Numbered from the stretch's first letter, positions 31,215 to 41,278 are shown. The stretch is DNA of 64,000 nt from Vibrio chagasii (GCF_002954585.1 NZ_MSCI01000002.1:784089-848088); one strand, 5' to 3'. Numbers and translations are program-made. The notes: generated by a model not told the origin, from the letters alone.

Positions 31215-31357
31215 ATTGCATTATTGGTTTTTTTCTCTATTCTTGAAGTGGGGAAAATCGACGAAACATGACCAAACTAAAAAAATAAGGTAAAGTGTGC
31301 CTAATAAAGAGAGGCTCTATAGGTAGAGTCGTAATTGTTAGTGTAATAGGAAGAAAC

Positions 31358-32263
31358 ATGATTTTAGTTGTTGGTCACAAAAACCCTGATAGTGACAGTA
31401 TTTGTAGTGCGTTAGTTGCAACAGAGCTTCTTAAAGCTCGTGGCGAGGAAGCGACACCAATTCGCCAAGGCGAGATCAACCGCGAAACTCAACACATTCT
31501 TGAAGTTGCTGGCGCAGAAATGCCAGAACTTCGTACTTCTGTTGCTGGTGAGAAAATCTGGCTAGTAGACTACTCAGATCTAGCACAAGCACCAGACGAT
31601 GTTGCTGACGCAGAGATCCTAGGTATTGTCGATCACCACCGTCTAGGCGACGTGATGACAGTTAACCCAATGGAAGCTTGGATCTGGCCTGTTGGTTGTA
31701 CTAACACAGTACTTTTCAACATGTTCAAGATTGAAGGTCACGCTATCTCTCAACAAATCGCTAAGCTAATGATGTCTGCAATTCTTTCAGACACTGTTGG
31801 TTTCGCATCTCCAACTTGTACTCAAAAAGACAAAGACGCGGTTGCTGAACTTGCTGAAATCGCTGGCGTAGACGACGTTGATGCATTCATCAAAGCACTT
31901 CTAATCGCTAAAACAAACATCGAAGGCCTATCTGCTGCACAGCTAGTAGAAAAAGACCTTAAAGGCTACCCGTTCAACGGTCGCGATGTTGTTGTAGGTC
32001 AAGTTGAGCTTGCGACTCTTGAGCAAGTAGATGGCATGATCGAAGCACTTGAAGCGGATCTTGAAGAGCGTTGTGAGAAAGACGGTCTAGCATTCGCTGC
32101 TGTAATGCTTACTGACATCACTACTGCTCAAACTCGTCTACTTTACAAAGGTGAGTGGGCTGAGAAATTGGTTAAGCACGAAAAAGACGGCATGCTAATG
32201 ATGGAAAATACATTAAGCCGTAAGAAGCAAGGCTGGCCTTGGCTACAAGGTGAGCTTGTTTAA
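31358..32263 (+). CDS. ppaC: manganese-dependent inorganic pyrophosphatase (family II)
   Basis: PpaC hydrolyses pyrophosphate using Mn2+ or Co2+ in the cytosol and belongs to the DHH phosphoesterase superfamily. The 302-residue protein has metal-binding HKNPDSDS (residues 7-14) and DHHRLGD (92-98), and a C-terminal substrate-binding SRKKQ (about 290). I chose ATG 31358 (MILVVGHKNPDSDS, after AGGAAG); an upstream in-frame start at 31295 would add a non-homologous extension. Codon use is strongly biased, suggesting high expression. It is divergent from the putative Mn exporter. Confidence 0.96.
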   Translation: MILVVGHKNPDSDSICSALVATELLKARGEEATPIRQGEINRETQHILEVAGAEMPELRTSVAGEKIWLVDYSDLAQAPDDVADAEILGIVDHHRLGDVMTVNPMEAWIWPVGCTNTVLFNMFKIEGHAISQQIAKLMMSAILSDTVGFASPTCTQKDKDAVAELAEIAGVDDVDAFIKALLIAKTNIEGLSAAQLVEKDLKGYPFNGRDVVVGQVELATLEQVDGMIEALEADLEERCEKDGLAFAAVMLTDITTAQTRLLYKGEWAEKLVKHEKDGMLMMENTLSRKKQGWPWLQGELV

Positions 32264-32280
32264 TCAAGTCACTTAATAAT

Positions 32281-32309
32281 AAACGCCTGCTAATTTAGCA
32301 GGCGTTTTT
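32281..32309 (+). terminator. ppaC terminator
   Basis: AAACGCCTGCTA pairs with TAGCAGGCGTTT across a 3-nt loop, followed by T residues. Confidence 0.93.
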
Positions 32310-32412
32310 CTTTGAAGTAAGCACTTTTCTTCATCGATAATATTTGCAGTTAAAAGCACTCTGCATAAAATAACTTTAAGCGCAAAGTTACTGACTAAAG
32401 TAGGAAATTAAG

Positions 32413-32802
32413 ATGACTACACAGCTAGACGATAAAAGAATCGCGGAAATCAATAAGTACACGGGTGAGCAACGCCTAAAGTACTGTGTGAAAGAAATCG
32501 TAGCAAACCGTCAAGTATGGATCTTAACCGATGAGCACGGTTGTGTAATGCTAAACACAGAAGACGAAGACTGCGTTCCTGTATGGCCAAACCAAGAGTT
32601 TGCTGAGTCATGGGCGACAGGTGACTGGGCTGAGTGTAAGGCTGAGTCTATCTCATTGAACAAATGGCATAGCCGCTGGACGAATGGTCTAGAAGACGAT
32701 GAACTTGCTGTGGTTGTATTCCCTAATGAGCAAGAAGAAGGCGTTATCCTGTTCCCTGATGAATTTGATTTCGAACTGAAGAAACAGGCTGCTAAGCGTT
32801 AA
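32413..32802 (+). CDS. DUF2750-family protein
   Basis: This 129-residue soluble, acidic protein has the DUF2750 pattern: RLKYCVKEIVANRQVWIL (about residues 21-38), VWPNQEFAESWATGDW (about 57-72) and a C-terminal FPNEQEEGVILFPDEF. No catalytic motif or function is known. It stands alone between two hairpins and follows ppaC by 150 bp. Confidence 0.85.
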   Translation: MTTQLDDKRIAEINKYTGEQRLKYCVKEIVANRQVWILTDEHGCVMLNTEDEDCVPVWPNQEFAESWATGDWAECKAESISLNKWHSRWTNGLEDDELAVVVFPNEQEEGVILFPDEFDFELKKQAAKR

Positions 32803-32824
32803 TCTTCTCGTCACATCATAAGTC

Positions 32825-32852
32825 AGCGTTGCCTTCTGTTAGGCAACGCTTT
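32825..32852 (+). terminator. probable terminator after the DUF2750 gene
   Basis: GCGTTGCCT (about 32826-32834) pairs with AGGCAACGC (about 32841-32849) and is followed by a short T-run only. Confidence 0.65.
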
Positions 32853-32906
32853 AATCCTGTTTGCTGTTGCAGCGTCCCCCAAGTAACACAACTACTATCT
32901 CGCGTA

Positions 32907-33656
32907 TTAATATCCAATCAACTGACACAAAGGTGCTTGCTGTGTAGTGTTTGGTGCCCGTTTAAGTACACCCGTCTCTTGATATCTCTTCAAAATTTTT
33001 CGCACAATGGGTTTTACTTGTGTTTTAGTCATCCCAGGTTTTAACTCTGGTTCGTAGAGTAATTGAAGTAGCACCACGTCTAGCGTTGAAAGTAGATCCT
33101 CTGGCGTATGATCGTTGAAGATGGAAGGGTAGGCTGTATCTGAATCATTGGGAAGCCCAAGAACTTGTGTGATTTCTTCTACGATACAGGCGACAAGCTT
33201 TCCTCGTGACCTAGCCTGATCAACAGGAATAATGATTCCTGCATAGACAATTTCACCTTTTGCGTTAGTTCGATAGCCTGCTGTGCAAATCGCACTGTTT
33301 AGGTGCTCGATCGATTTGAGATTGAGTACGCGTTTGGATTCCGAAATCCACTTGCTTTGTCTGGTGTATATCCACTTAACGTTCGCTTCAGACTCTTTAT
33401 CGACGAGTGAGATAGGATGTTGGGTCACTTGAGCTAAGTGTTGGATATGCAGCTCTGCGAGTTCTTGATGAAGCTCTTTATCGCCGACACGATGGTCAAT
33501 CCAAATTTTGATTGGTTGCTGCCATTTGGCGAGTGGTTTTGTTCCTGAGGAGTATTCGTGTTGCAGTGCCACGTTATAAAACGCGGTTTCTATGAAGGCT
33601 TTATCTAACCAAGTCAGTGGTGTGCTTGCCGCTTTAAATGAGAGGCTAACAAGCAA
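32907..33656 (-). CDS. DUF2927-family protein with an apparent 5' frameshift
   Basis: The open frame encodes about 249 residues. The block CIVEEITQVLGLPNDSD (about residue 158) is the hallmark of DUF2927, a family of secreted or periplasmic proteins of unknown function. The frame lacks a proper start (only a TTG at 33656). A textbook start exists 31 nt upstream in another frame: ATG 33685-33687 preceded by AGGAGG (33694-33699), but it stops after 13 codons. Removing one C from the C5 run (G5 at 33659-33663 on +) would fuse them into MLRTATMLPLLLVSLSFKAA, a convincing signal peptide. It follows sapF closely. Confidence 0.75.
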   Translation of the reverse strand: MLVSLSFKAASTPLTWLDKAFIETAFYNVALQHEYSSGTKPLAKWQQPIKIWIDHRVGDKELHQELAELHIQHLAQVTQHPISLVDKESEANVKWIYTRQSKWISESKRVLNLKSIEHLNSAICTAGYRTNAKGEIVYAGIIIPVDQARSRGKLVACIVEEITQVLGLPNDSDTAYPSIFNDHTPEDLLSTLDVVLLQLLYEPELKPGMTKTQVKPIVRKILKRYQETGVLKRAPNTTQQAPLCQLIGY

Positions 33657-33722
33657 GAGGGGGAAGCATTGTAGCAGTTCGTAACATACTTTCCCTCCTA
33701 CTGAACATAGCGTGGTTCTAGC

Positions 33723-34505
33723 TTAGTGGTTTGGCGCTTTGGAGAAATGACTCTCAACCAGTCTTTGAGTGATTTGGTGACTTGGGTTGGTTAATACTTC
33801 ATCGGTGTCCCCACTCTCAACCACATCGCCTTCGTGCATCACAATGATTTTGTCGGTGATGTGCTTAACAATGCCAAGGTGTTGAGATACGTAGACGAAA
33901 GATACGCCCATCTCTTCTTGCAGTTCTAAGAACAGGTTGATGATCTGAGAACGCATTGCCATATCTAGACCGTTCAAAGCTTCGTCAGCGACAATGATTG
34001 ATGGTTGAAGTATCAAGGCACGAGCTAGACAAACCCTTTGTTTCTGGCCCGCAGCAAGCATCTGAGGGTAGAAGTAAGCATGTTCCGGCAGAAGGCCTAC
34101 ACGTAAGAGTGTGTCCTTTACACGGCGCATGCGGGCTTCTGGTGGCATGTTGGTGTTTCGCTTCAAAGGGCCTTCCAGAATACGACCAATCTGAATGCGC
34201 GGGTTAAGCGAAGTGTTGGGATCTTGGAAGATCATGCGAATCAGCTTACAGCGAGTCGAATAGTCTTTATGCTCTAGCTTTTCACCGTTTACACGAATCT
34301 CACCCGCAGTCGGTGCTACCATGCCTGCTAGCATTCTTGCTAATGTCGATTTCCCAGAGCCGTTCTGACCAATAAAGCCGATCGTTTGGCCTGCTTCAAG
34401 CGTAAAGCTTACCGGTTTCACCGCTTGATGAATCTTTTTACGGAAAAGACCAGAGCGAGTCGTAAAGTCTTTAGATAATTCACTGACTTCTAATAATGCA
34501 CTCAT
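33723..34505 (-). CDS. sapF: peptide ABC transporter ATP-binding protein SapF
   Basis: This 260-residue ATPase of the OppF/SapF class has Walker [10 protein letters not shown] (about residue 46), signature-like [14 protein letters not shown] (about 152) and Walker B IIVADEAL (about 175). With SapD it powers the SapABC importer, linked to resistance to antimicrobial peptides and to uptake of peptides, heme or putrescine in other species. It overlaps sapD by 4 nt and is the last sap gene. Confidence 0.94.
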   Translation of the reverse strand: MSALLEVSELSKDFTTRSGLFRKKIHQAVKPVSFTLEAGQTIGFIGQNGSGKSTLARMLAGMVAPTAGEIRVNGEKLEHKDYSTRCKLIRMIFQDPNTSLNPRIQIGRILEGPLKRNTNMPPEARMRRVKDTLLRVGLLPEHAYFYPQMLAAGQKQRVCLARALILQPSIIVADEALNGLDMAMRSQIINLFLELQEEMGVSFVYVSQHLGIVKHITDKIIVMHEGDVVESGDTDEVLTNPSHQITQRLVESHFSKAPNH

Positions 34506-35503
34506 GATTTCTTTTTCTTCTCCATATTCAGAGGGAAGTGGCAGTTAAACTTATGGTTCTTAATTCGCTTGGTATGTGGAATTTCCACACACTGTCTTTG
34601 CGCGTAAGGGCAACGTGGACCTAATCGACAACCAATAGGTAGATGCTGTAGTGGAGGAATCGACCCTGGCAGTGATTGAAGCTTCTCTTTGTGTGGGATC
34701 CAGTCGTTAAAGTCTGGCATCGCTTTCAACAGAGCCACAGTGTATGGGTGCTTTGGTGCATCCAACAGTTTTTGCGTATCCGCAGATTCAACAGACTGAC
34801 CACAGTACATAACGGTAATTCGAGTCGCCCATTGAGTGATGGTCGTTAAGTCATGGCCGATCAGGATGATGGTCGTATTATGGAGCTGATTCATTCGGCT
34901 CAATAATCGCAAGATCTGAGACTGGGTAATCGGGTCCAAGTCGTTGGTCGGTTCATCGGCAATCAAGACCTTCGGTTTGGCCGCGATTGCCATCGCGATC
35001 ATCACTTTTTGACACTCACCATCAGTGAGCTCGTAAGAGTAGCTGTCCATTAGACGTGAGTGATCTTTGATGCCGACTTTGTGCAACAGAGCGATAGCTT
35101 GCTTCTTGCGCCACTTAAATCGTTGCCACCATCGACCTTCAAAGGCGTGGGAAGGAATGGCTTCGATCAGTTGATTGCCCACTTTTTCCGAAGGATCAAG
35201 ACACGTCGATGGTTCTTGGAAAATCATCGCGATGTCACGAGCAATAACACGTCTGCGCTCCTTCGGTGTTAGTTGAAGCAGGTCAACATTCCCAAGTCGC
35301 ATACGGTCAGCGGATACCTTCCAGTTTTCTTTACAAACACCAACGATCGCTTTAGCAACCAAGCTTTTACCAGAGCCTGATTCACCTACTAAACCACGAA
35401 TTTCCCCTTCATTGAGGGTAATACTCATTCGATCTACCGCTTTAACCATCCCTTGAGGGGTCTCAATTTCAATGGTTAGATGTCGAATATCAAGTAACGG
35501 CAT
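34502..35503 (-). CDS. sapD: peptide ABC transporter ATP-binding protein SapD
   Basis: A 333-residue ATPase of the OppD/SapD class. Walker [10 protein letters not shown] is near residue 41, Walker B VLIADEPT near 180, and the ABC signature is degenerate ([15 protein letters not shown], about 160). The C-terminal oligopeptide-transporter domain has the Fe-S-like cysteine set [15 protein letters not shown] (about 288-302), shared with OppD/DppD proteins. It overlaps sapC by 1 nt and sapF by 4 nt. Confidence 0.94.
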   Translation of the reverse strand: MPLLDIRHLTIEIETPQGMVKAVDRMSITLNEGEIRGLVGESGSGKSLVAKAIVGVCKENWKVSADRMRLGNVDLLQLTPKERRRVIARDIAMIFQEPSTCLDPSEKVGNQLIEAIPSHAFEGRWWQRFKWRKKQAIALLHKVGIKDHSRLMDSYSYELTDGECQKVMIAMAIAAKPKVLIADEPTNDLDPITQSQILRLLSRMNQLHNTTIILIGHDLTTITQWATRITVMYCGQSVESADTQKLLDAPKHPYTVALLKAMPDFNDWIPHKEKLQSLPGSIPPLQHLPIGCRLGPRCPYAQRQCVEIPHTKRIKNHKFNCHFPLNMEKKKKS

Positions 35504-36390
35504 TATTCGATTCCTGCATTTAGCGCTTGGCGAACACCTTCACCGACGAGGTTAATCACAATCACTGTAAACATAATGGCTAGGCCGGGTAGGGTTACTG
35601 TCCATGGTGCGAGATAAATCAGTTCTACAGAATCACCGAGGATAGAGCCCCATTCGGTACTTGGTGCTTGAGCGCCAAGCCCAAGGAAGCCTAAGGCGGT
35701 GATATCAAGAATCGCGACCGATAACGCCAGTGTAATTTCTAGTGCCACCACAGTAAGAATATTTGGAAGAATCGAGTTCCACAGCAGGTAGAAGTCGTTT
35801 GCACCATCAAGGCGAGAAGCCAGAATATAGTCTTTCTCTACCTCAGCATGCACGGCAATGTAGACCGAGCGAATAAAGCGCGGAATCAATGCCAAACATA
35901 AGGCCAGCAAGATATTGAACTCGCCAAAGCCAAGGAATGCTACAAAGATGATTGCTAGTAGCAGAGACGGAATCGACATCACCGTATCAAGCAGGTGGTT
36001 TAGGGTACTTGATAGCAAACCACGCGTCATACCCGCAAGTACGCCAATGAGACAGCCAATAACGGCAGCGATAAAGGTAATCACGACAGCAGCGCCAAAG
36101 GTAAACTGAGAGCCAATGATTAAGCGAGAAAGAATATCTCGGCCTAGATCGTCTGTACCCAAGAAATATTCAACAGTACCTGCTGGATCCCAAGATGGCG
36201 GTGTTAGTAGATGGCCCGTTTGCTCTTGTACATCATGGGGAGCTAACCACGGAGAAGTGATCGTCACCAGAATGATCAGTATCAAACACCACAAGCCAAA
36301 CATCGCAAGGTTGTTAGAGCGGAAGCTACGCCAGAAGCGCTCAAACTGGGTAGGAATTTGTTCTTCCTGGTAGACGTTATTTGTTAGCAT
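35503..36390 (-). CDS. sapC: peptide ABC transporter permease SapC
   Basis: This 295-residue inner-membrane permease is of the DppC/OppC type. A first hydrophobic helix (about 28-48) is followed by a periplasmic loop with [16 protein letters not shown] (about 75-90), typical for the family. The core of five helices carries the EAA-type loop [16 protein letters not shown] (about 185). It overlaps sapB by 14 nt, consistent with one tightly coupled operon. Confidence 0.94.
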   Translation of the reverse strand: MLTNNVYQEEQIPTQFERFWRSFRSNNLAMFGLWCLILIILVTITSPWLAPHDVQEQTGHLLTPPSWDPAGTVEYFLGTDDLGRDILSRLIIGSQFTFGAAVVITFIAAVIGCLIGVLAGMTRGLLSSTLNHLLDTVMSIPSLLLAIIFVAFLGFGEFNILLALCLALIPRFIRSVYIAVHAEVEKDYILASRLDGANDFYLLWNSILPNILTVVALEITLALSVAILDITALGFLGLGAQAPSTEWGSILGDSVELIYLAPWTVTLPGLAIMFTVIVINLVGEGVRQALNAGIE

Positions 36391-37339
36391 ACCATTCCTT
36401 CCTTACCAGTGGATTGACCATAGCGCCTAACAGGTCAGACAGAATATTTGCAGTCAAAACCAGAGTTGCCACCACAATTACGCCAGCTTGAATAGAAACG
36501 TAATCTTGATTCGATAAAGCGTCCAATAACCAGCGTCCAATTCCCGGCCAGTTAAAGATAGACTCGGTAATGATCGCAAGCGTTAACATGCTCGAAAGCT
36601 GAACACCGACCTTAGGAATAATCGGTGGAATCGCATTTCGTAATACGTGCTGAGTCACAATCTCTCTTGTTGATAGACCTTTAATACGTGCCGCACGGAT
36701 GTAGTTCTGCGTCATCACTTCAGCTACAGACGCTCGCATTAAACGGATAACCTGAGTCGTCGGTGCCAATGCTAAAACAAGACACGGAAGCGCCATGTGC
36801 TCGATGACACTTTGCAACGCGTGCGCGCGGTAGCGACCTTCAGCAAAAAAAGCATCGATGATCGCGAAGCCCGTCACGTGCTCAATCTCATAAAGTAAAT
36901 CGTATCGACCGCCAACAGGGAACATCTCAAAATGCAGAGAGAACACCATAATCATCAATAGTGCGACCCAGAAAATAGGTGCAGAGTAACCCGCCATCGA
37001 GGTGAACGAGATAGTGGTGTCGACAAATTTACCTTGCCTCATGCCTGCGATGGTCCCAAAAGGGATGCCAATCAAAAGCGCTAACACAAACGCAAAGAAA
37101 CACAGTTCTAATGTGGCTGGGAACACAACCACAAGCTCATCAATGATAGGTGTGCCGTGTTTGCTTAAGCCAAAATTCAGCGTCGACAATTCAGTGACGT
37201 AGCTTATCCAGCCTGGCCAGAAATCTTGAATCGCCCACGGTGAGGTTTGGTCGAGTCGCAGTAACGAAAAGCCGACCATTGTCAGGATAGCAAGCGTGAT
37301 CACGAACAGGTTAATACGTCTTAATGTATACCAAAACAT
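36377..37339 (-). CDS. sapB: peptide ABC transporter permease SapB
   Basis: A 320-residue permease of the DppB/OppB type with a first helix at about 10-28. The periplasmic segment before helix 2 is short. The EAA-type loop TQNYIRAARIKGLSTREIV lies at about residue 208. A loop of about 35 residues around FAIIDAFFAEGRYRAHALQS (about 155-175) is the insertion typical of SapB. It shares one base with the sapA stop. Confidence 0.94.
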   Translation of the reverse strand: MFWYTLRRINLFVITLAILTMVGFSLLRLDQTSPWAIQDFWPGWISYVTELSTLNFGLSKHGTPIIDELVVVFPATLELCFFAFVLALLIGIPFGTIAGMRQGKFVDTTISFTSMAGYSAPIFWVALLMIMVFSLHFEMFPVGGRYDLLYEIEHVTGFAIIDAFFAEGRYRAHALQSVIEHMALPCLVLALAPTTQVIRLMRASVAEVMTQNYIRAARIKGLSTREIVTQHVLRNAIPPIIPKVGVQLSSMLTLAIITESIFNWPGIGRWLLDALSNQDYVSIQAGVIVVATLVLTANILSDLLGAMVNPLVRKEWYANK

Positions 37340-38961
37340 CAGTGCACCTCTCTTCTGACTTGATCAAAAGGTTGGGCATTGAACGGGCTTTGTTTAAAGC
37401 CGGTTAGTGAACGATCATGAACACGGAACTGCACTCCATGAGCCAGAGGGATCACAGGAACTTCTTCGTTAAGAATGTTTTGGGCTTGGCGATACAAGTT
37501 TACACGGTGCCTTTGTTGGTTGATCTCTAAGGCTAAATCCAGAAGGAAATCAAAGTCTGAATTACACCACATCGATACGTTGAGACCTGCGCGCTCAGAG
37601 CTGCACGAGAGTAGGGGACGCAAGAAATTATCAGGGTCGCCGGTATTACCTATCCAGCCAGTTAGTAGCAGATCTGTTGAGGCGATTGAAGATAGCTGTG
37701 TACGGTCGAATCGATCGTCTGTGTATAGTTTCAATTCGATGCCGATGTCCGCTAAGTTAGCTTGGATAAGCTCAGCAGTCTTACGCGGGCTTGGGTTGTA
37801 CGCTCTTGGTTCTAGCGGTACCCACATTGAAAGCTCTAACCCTGGCTCTACGCCGGCTTCTTTGAGAAGGGCAATCGCATAGTTTCGGTCGTAGCGCACT
37901 TGAACATTATCTTTCTGATGAGCCCAAGATGTCGGAGGCAGCAGTGTATAAGCCTTGGTGCCTGTACCGTAGTATACCGAATCAAGAATATTCTGGCGGT
38001 TGATAGCCAAGTTCAGCGCTTTACGTACTCGAGAATCACGTAGGGCAGGGTGCTCAGTATTAAGGGCGATGAAAGAGACATTAACCGCTGGTGTCGCGGA
38101 TATCTGCAGCTCTTCATGTGCTTGAATGATTGGGATCTGGCTAGAAATCGGCGAGTTCAACACATCACATTCATTGCGCAGCAACTTAGCGAGTGTGCCA
38201 GTGCCGCGTTGTGAGGTATCGAAAACCACTTGGTCCATTTGCACATCACCTTTCCAGTAATGCTTGTTCTTTTTAAGGCGCACCAAGTCGTTGATTTGAT
38301 ATTCATCCAGATAGAATGGACCTGTACCAACTGGCTTTGAGTCGATTTCATTCTTCTCATCAGCAGCCACGAGTTGGTTTGCGTATTCCTTAGAGTGAAT
38401 CACCGCATAACTGGTCGCGATGTTATTTAAAAAGGAATTGTCTGGTCGGCTTAATTGGAATTTAACCGTTAAGTCGTCCAATGCTGTGATATCAACAATC
38501 AAGTTTTTGAAATCGATACCAGCAAACCATGGATATAGGCCACCGCCCACATAGTGGAATGGGTTTGAGCTATCAATGATACGTTCGAAACTAAAAACCA
38601 CATCTTGCGCGTTCATAGAACGAGTTGGCGTAAACCAGTCTGTGGTCTGGAACGCAACGTTCGGGCGAAGTTTGAAAGTGTATTCAGTACCTGATTTATC
38701 GACAGACCAACTTGTTGCTAGGTTCTGTTGTGGTCGATAGGTCATAGGATCGAGTGTGAGCAGCGTGTCGAAGATTTGAGGGCTCAGCGATTCTGCTGTA
38801 ATTCCACTATCAACCAATTGAGGGTTGAAGGTACTAGGATTACCTTGGCCGCAATAAATGAAGCCTTTTTCACGAATTTGATCGTGATTCACACTCTCAC
38901 CACATCCGGCTAAAAAGCTCAGCGTGCAGATGCTCAGTGATAGTCTTATTAGTGCTTTCAT
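37339..38961 (-). CDS. sapA: peptide ABC transporter substrate-binding lipoprotein SapA
   Basis: This 540-residue family 5 (DppA-like) binding protein has a lipoprotein signal: lipobox LAGC with Cys20. SapA captures cationic peptides or other ligands in the periplasm for SapBCDF. The region KPVGTGPFYLDEY (about 215) is a family landmark. It is the first gene of the operon, 102 bp downstream of pspF on the same strand. The operon promoter probably lies between 38,962 and 39,063, although I see no clear one. Confidence 0.94.
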   Translation of the reverse strand: MKALIRLSLSICTLSFLAGCGESVNHDQIREKGFIYCGQGNPSTFNPQLVDSGITAESLSPQIFDTLLTLDPMTYRPQQNLATSWSVDKSGTEYTFKLRPNVAFQTTDWFTPTRSMNAQDVVFSFERIIDSSNPFHYVGGGLYPWFAGIDFKNLIVDITALDDLTVKFQLSRPDNSFLNNIATSYAVIHSKEYANQLVAADEKNEIDSKPVGTGPFYLDEYQINDLVRLKKNKHYWKGDVQMDQVVFDTSQRGTGTLAKLLRNECDVLNSPISSQIPIIQAHEELQISATPAVNVSFIALNTEHPALRDSRVRKALNLAINRQNILDSVYYGTGTKAYTLLPPTSWAHQKDNVQVRYDRNYAIALLKEAGVEPGLELSMWVPLEPRAYNPSPRKTAELIQANLADIGIELKLYTDDRFDRTQLSSIASTDLLLTGWIGNTGDPDNFLRPLLSCSSERAGLNVSMWCNSDFDFLLDLALEINQQRHRVNLYRQAQNILNEEVPVIPLAHGVQFRVHDRSLTGFKQSPFNAQPFDQVRREVH

Positions 38962-39063
38962 AAAAAGAAATACTTTTCGAAACGAGGCGTTAGAGGAGCC
39001 TCAAGATCCGGATAATTTAACATTTTATTTATTCGGCTCCAAATAATAATCCTATGAGTGTGG

Positions 39064-40086
39064 CTATTTCTCACTGCCTTGTCCGACAATCGCGTACTTC
39101 CTCACCATTCCCCTTAATTGGTTGTAGGTGAGCCCGAGTAATTCGGCGGCTTGTTTTTGGTTGTATTTGCTCTCTTTTAAGGCTTGATTGAGCAGTTTGA
39201 TGTCTTGTTGTTCTTGCCATGCTTTGTAGTCAAGAGGCAAAGAAAACGAGCTCTCAGTAGAAGTATGGCTGTTGGATGGAGCATTTCCAATTTCTTGAGA
39301 GGATTCTTGATTCGTGTCCCACGCTGGCTTGAACGGGTTAAATACCAAAGATTCAATAGGGTATGGGTTATTGCCATGTTGGTAGATGGCACGTTCGATG
39401 ACGTTCTTGAGCTCCCTGACATTACCTGGCCAAGAGTATCCCAACAAGGATTCAATGGCTGATGGTGCAAAGCCAACAAATAGCTCAAGCTCTAATTCAC
39501 GGCACATCTTAATAGCGTAGTATTCGGCCAGTAATGTGATGTCTTTTTTACGTTCACGAAGCGGCGGGATAGTAATCACATCAAAGGCGAGTCTATCCAA
39601 TAAGTCGGCTCTGAATTCGCCCTTAGATGCCATCTCTGGTAGGTCTGCATTGGTCGCACACACAAGCCTTACATTTGCACTTAGTGCTTTTTGCCCGCCA
39701 ACACGTTCATATTGTCCGTATTCAATAACCCGCAATAGTTTCTCTTGAACTGCAAGGGGCGTTGTCGCGAGTTCATCAAGAAATAGTGTGCCGCCCTCTG
39801 CTCTTTCAAATCGGCCATGGTGACGACCTTTTGAACCGGTAAAGGAGCCTGACTCATGACCAAACAGTTCTGAATCAATTAAGCCTTCGCTCAGTGTTGA
39901 ACAGTTTAGCGAGATCAGGGGCTGGTCCCAACGCTTTGAGAGGTAATGGAGCCTTTGTGCAATCAACTCTTTACCTGTACCACGCTCGCCAATGATCAGA
40001 ATAGGTCTTTCTATTGGAGCCAGTTGAGAAACTTTGTCCAAAACAGAGAGAAAGCTAGGTGATTCACCAATGAGATTCTGCTGCAT
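39064..40086 (-). CDS. pspF: phage shock operon activator PspF
   Basis: PspF is a sigma-54 enhancer-binding AAA+ ATPase that lacks a receiver domain and is inhibited by PspA. Walker A GERGTGKE is near residue 33, the sigma-54 contact loop reads ESGSFTGS (about 77, S in place of the usual A), Walker B GGTLFLDE is near 97, and SWPGNVRELKN is near 215. The C-terminal HTH is NQKQAAELLGLTYNQLRGMV. I chose ATG 40086 (MQQNLIGESPSF, AAGGA 7 nt upstream), matching E. coli PspF; 40125 lacks a ribosome site. Confidence 0.95.
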   Translation of the reverse strand: MQQNLIGESPSFLSVLDKVSQLAPIERPILIIGERGTGKELIAQRLHYLSKRWDQPLISLNCSTLSEGLIDSELFGHESGSFTGSKGRHHGRFERAEGGTLFLDELATTPLAVQEKLLRVIEYGQYERVGGQKALSANVRLVCATNADLPEMASKGEFRADLLDRLAFDVITIPPLRERKKDITLLAEYYAIKMCRELELELFVGFAPSAIESLLGYSWPGNVRELKNVIERAIYQHGNNPYPIESLVFNPFKPAWDTNQESSQEIGNAPSNSHTSTESSFSLPLDYKAWQEQQDIKLLNQALKESKYNQKQAAELLGLTYNQLRGMVRKYAIVGQGSEK

Positions 40087-40234
40087 AGCGGGTCCTTGTA
40101 GTAGCTGAGCGCTGGTGGAGGTCATATAAGGGCTGTAATGGTGAAAAATACCAATACTTGGTTAAATTCATCATAGCATGGTTCAGGTTAATCGCCATTA
40201 CATTGTAAGTGACTGATAATTAATGCCTTAAAAG

Positions 40235-40251
40235 TTGGCACGCTACTTGGA
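40235..40251 (+). promoter_or_regulatory. sigma-54 promoter of pspABC
   Basis: TTGGCACGCTACTTGGA carries the -24 element TGGCACG and a -12 element TTGG (consensus TTGC), four bases apart. It lies 108 nt before pspA. PspF-binding sites should be in 40,090-40,230, AT-rich DNA shared with the pspF 5' end. Confidence 0.85.
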
Positions 40252-40358
40252 TTACTTATGGTAGGTTTAACAACAAATGTAAATTAGCGAGCAAGTGGTG
40301 ATGAGTCGCACAACGATTTAAAACGCATTTGCCTTCAATTGTAATTAAGGAGTTTCTC

Positions 40359-41030
40359 ATGGGTATTTTTTCTCGCTTTGCAGACATCGTAAATTCAAAC
40401 ATCAGCGCATTATTAGACAAGGCTGAAGATCCTGAAAAAATGATTCGCCTGATCATCCAAGAAATGGAAGATACATTGGTAGAGGTTCGCACTAATTCAG
40501 CAAAAGCAATCGCGGACAAGAAAGAACTCGCTCGTAAAGTTGAAGCTATCGAAATTCAGATTCTTGATTGGCAGAATAAAGCGACACTGGCACTGACCAA
40601 GCAACGTGAAGATCTAGCGAGAGCGGCGCTGATCGAAAAGCAAAAGCTGGAAGAGATCATCAAGAGCCTTCACACAGAGCAAACGTTAGTGCATGAAACG
40701 ATTGAGAAACTAACGAATGAGATTGGTAAGCTTGAAACTAAGATCGCAGAAACACGTGCCAAGCAACAAGCTCTGATGATTCGCAACAACGCTGCAAGCA
40801 ACCGTCGTGATGTGCAAAAACACCTGCACTCAAGCAAAACCAGTGAAGCAATGGCGAAGTTTGAGCAATTCTCGCGTAAAGTGGATGAATTAGAAGCTGA
40901 AGCGGATGTTTACGCGAAGACAGGCAATGCAAAATCATTAGACCAAGAATTTGCAGAGCTACAAGCTCAAGATGAAATTGAAAAAGAGTTAGCGAAACTG
41001 AAGCAACAAGTTGAAAACCGCGATAAATAA
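40359..41030 (+). CDS. pspA: phage shock protein A
   Basis: PspA (223 residues) is an ESCRT-III-like, almost wholly coiled-coil protein. It binds PspF when the membrane is intact and moves to damaged inner membrane to preserve the proton motive force. The N-terminal amphipathic helix [20 protein letters not shown] binds lipid, and the following region [18 protein letters not shown] is conserved. I chose ATG 40359 (AAGGAG upstream), not the in-frame start at 40329. Confidence 0.97.
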   Translation: MGIFSRFADIVNSNISALLDKAEDPEKMIRLIIQEMEDTLVEVRTNSAKAIADKKELARKVEAIEIQILDWQNKATLALTKQREDLARAALIEKQKLEEIIKSLHTEQTLVHETIEKLTNEIGKLETKIAETRAKQQALMIRNNAASNRRDVQKHLHSSKTSEAMAKFEQFSRKVDELEAEADVYAKTGNAKSLDQEFAELQAQDEIEKELAKLKQQVENRDK

Positions 41031-41044
41031 TTCAGGAGTTGTCT

Positions 41045-41278
41045 ATGTCCACATTTCTAATTGCAGGTCCACTGATTGTCTTTTTGATCTTCGTGGCACC
41101 GCTATGGTTATTCCTACATTACCGCAGCAAGAAGAAATCCAGTAATGGGCTATCGGAAACGGATCTTCAACGCCTGCATAAGCTTTCAGCACAGGCAGAA
41201 TCGATGCAAGATCGTGTAACAACGCTAGAAAAAATACTGGATGCGGAGTCACCTAACTGGAGACGAAACTATGAGTAG
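41045..41278 (+). CDS. pspB: phage shock protein B
   Basis: PspB (77 residues) is a small inner-membrane protein with one N-terminal helix (about 4-26) and a cytoplasmic coiled coil (about 40-68). With PspC it senses membrane stress and releases PspF from PspA. The start is ATG 41045 (AGGAG upstream); the in-frame TTG at 41039 is unlikely. It overlaps pspC by 8 nt. Confidence 0.95.
   Translation: MSTFLIAGPLIVFLIFVAPLWLFLHYRSKKKSSNGLSETDLQRLHKLSAQAESMQDRVTTLEKILDAESPNWRRNYE

Noticed and set aside
31295..31357. N-terminal extension of the pyrophosphatase from an upstream in-frame start
   Set aside because: The family starts at MILVVGHKNPDSDS, and ATG 31358 has a good AGGAAG ribosome site; the extension has no family resemblance.
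41241..41270. Longer pspC reading frame starting inside pspB
   Set aside because: The PspC domain begins at MSRDLYRDP (ATG 41271); the extra codons are pspB coding sequence in another frame.
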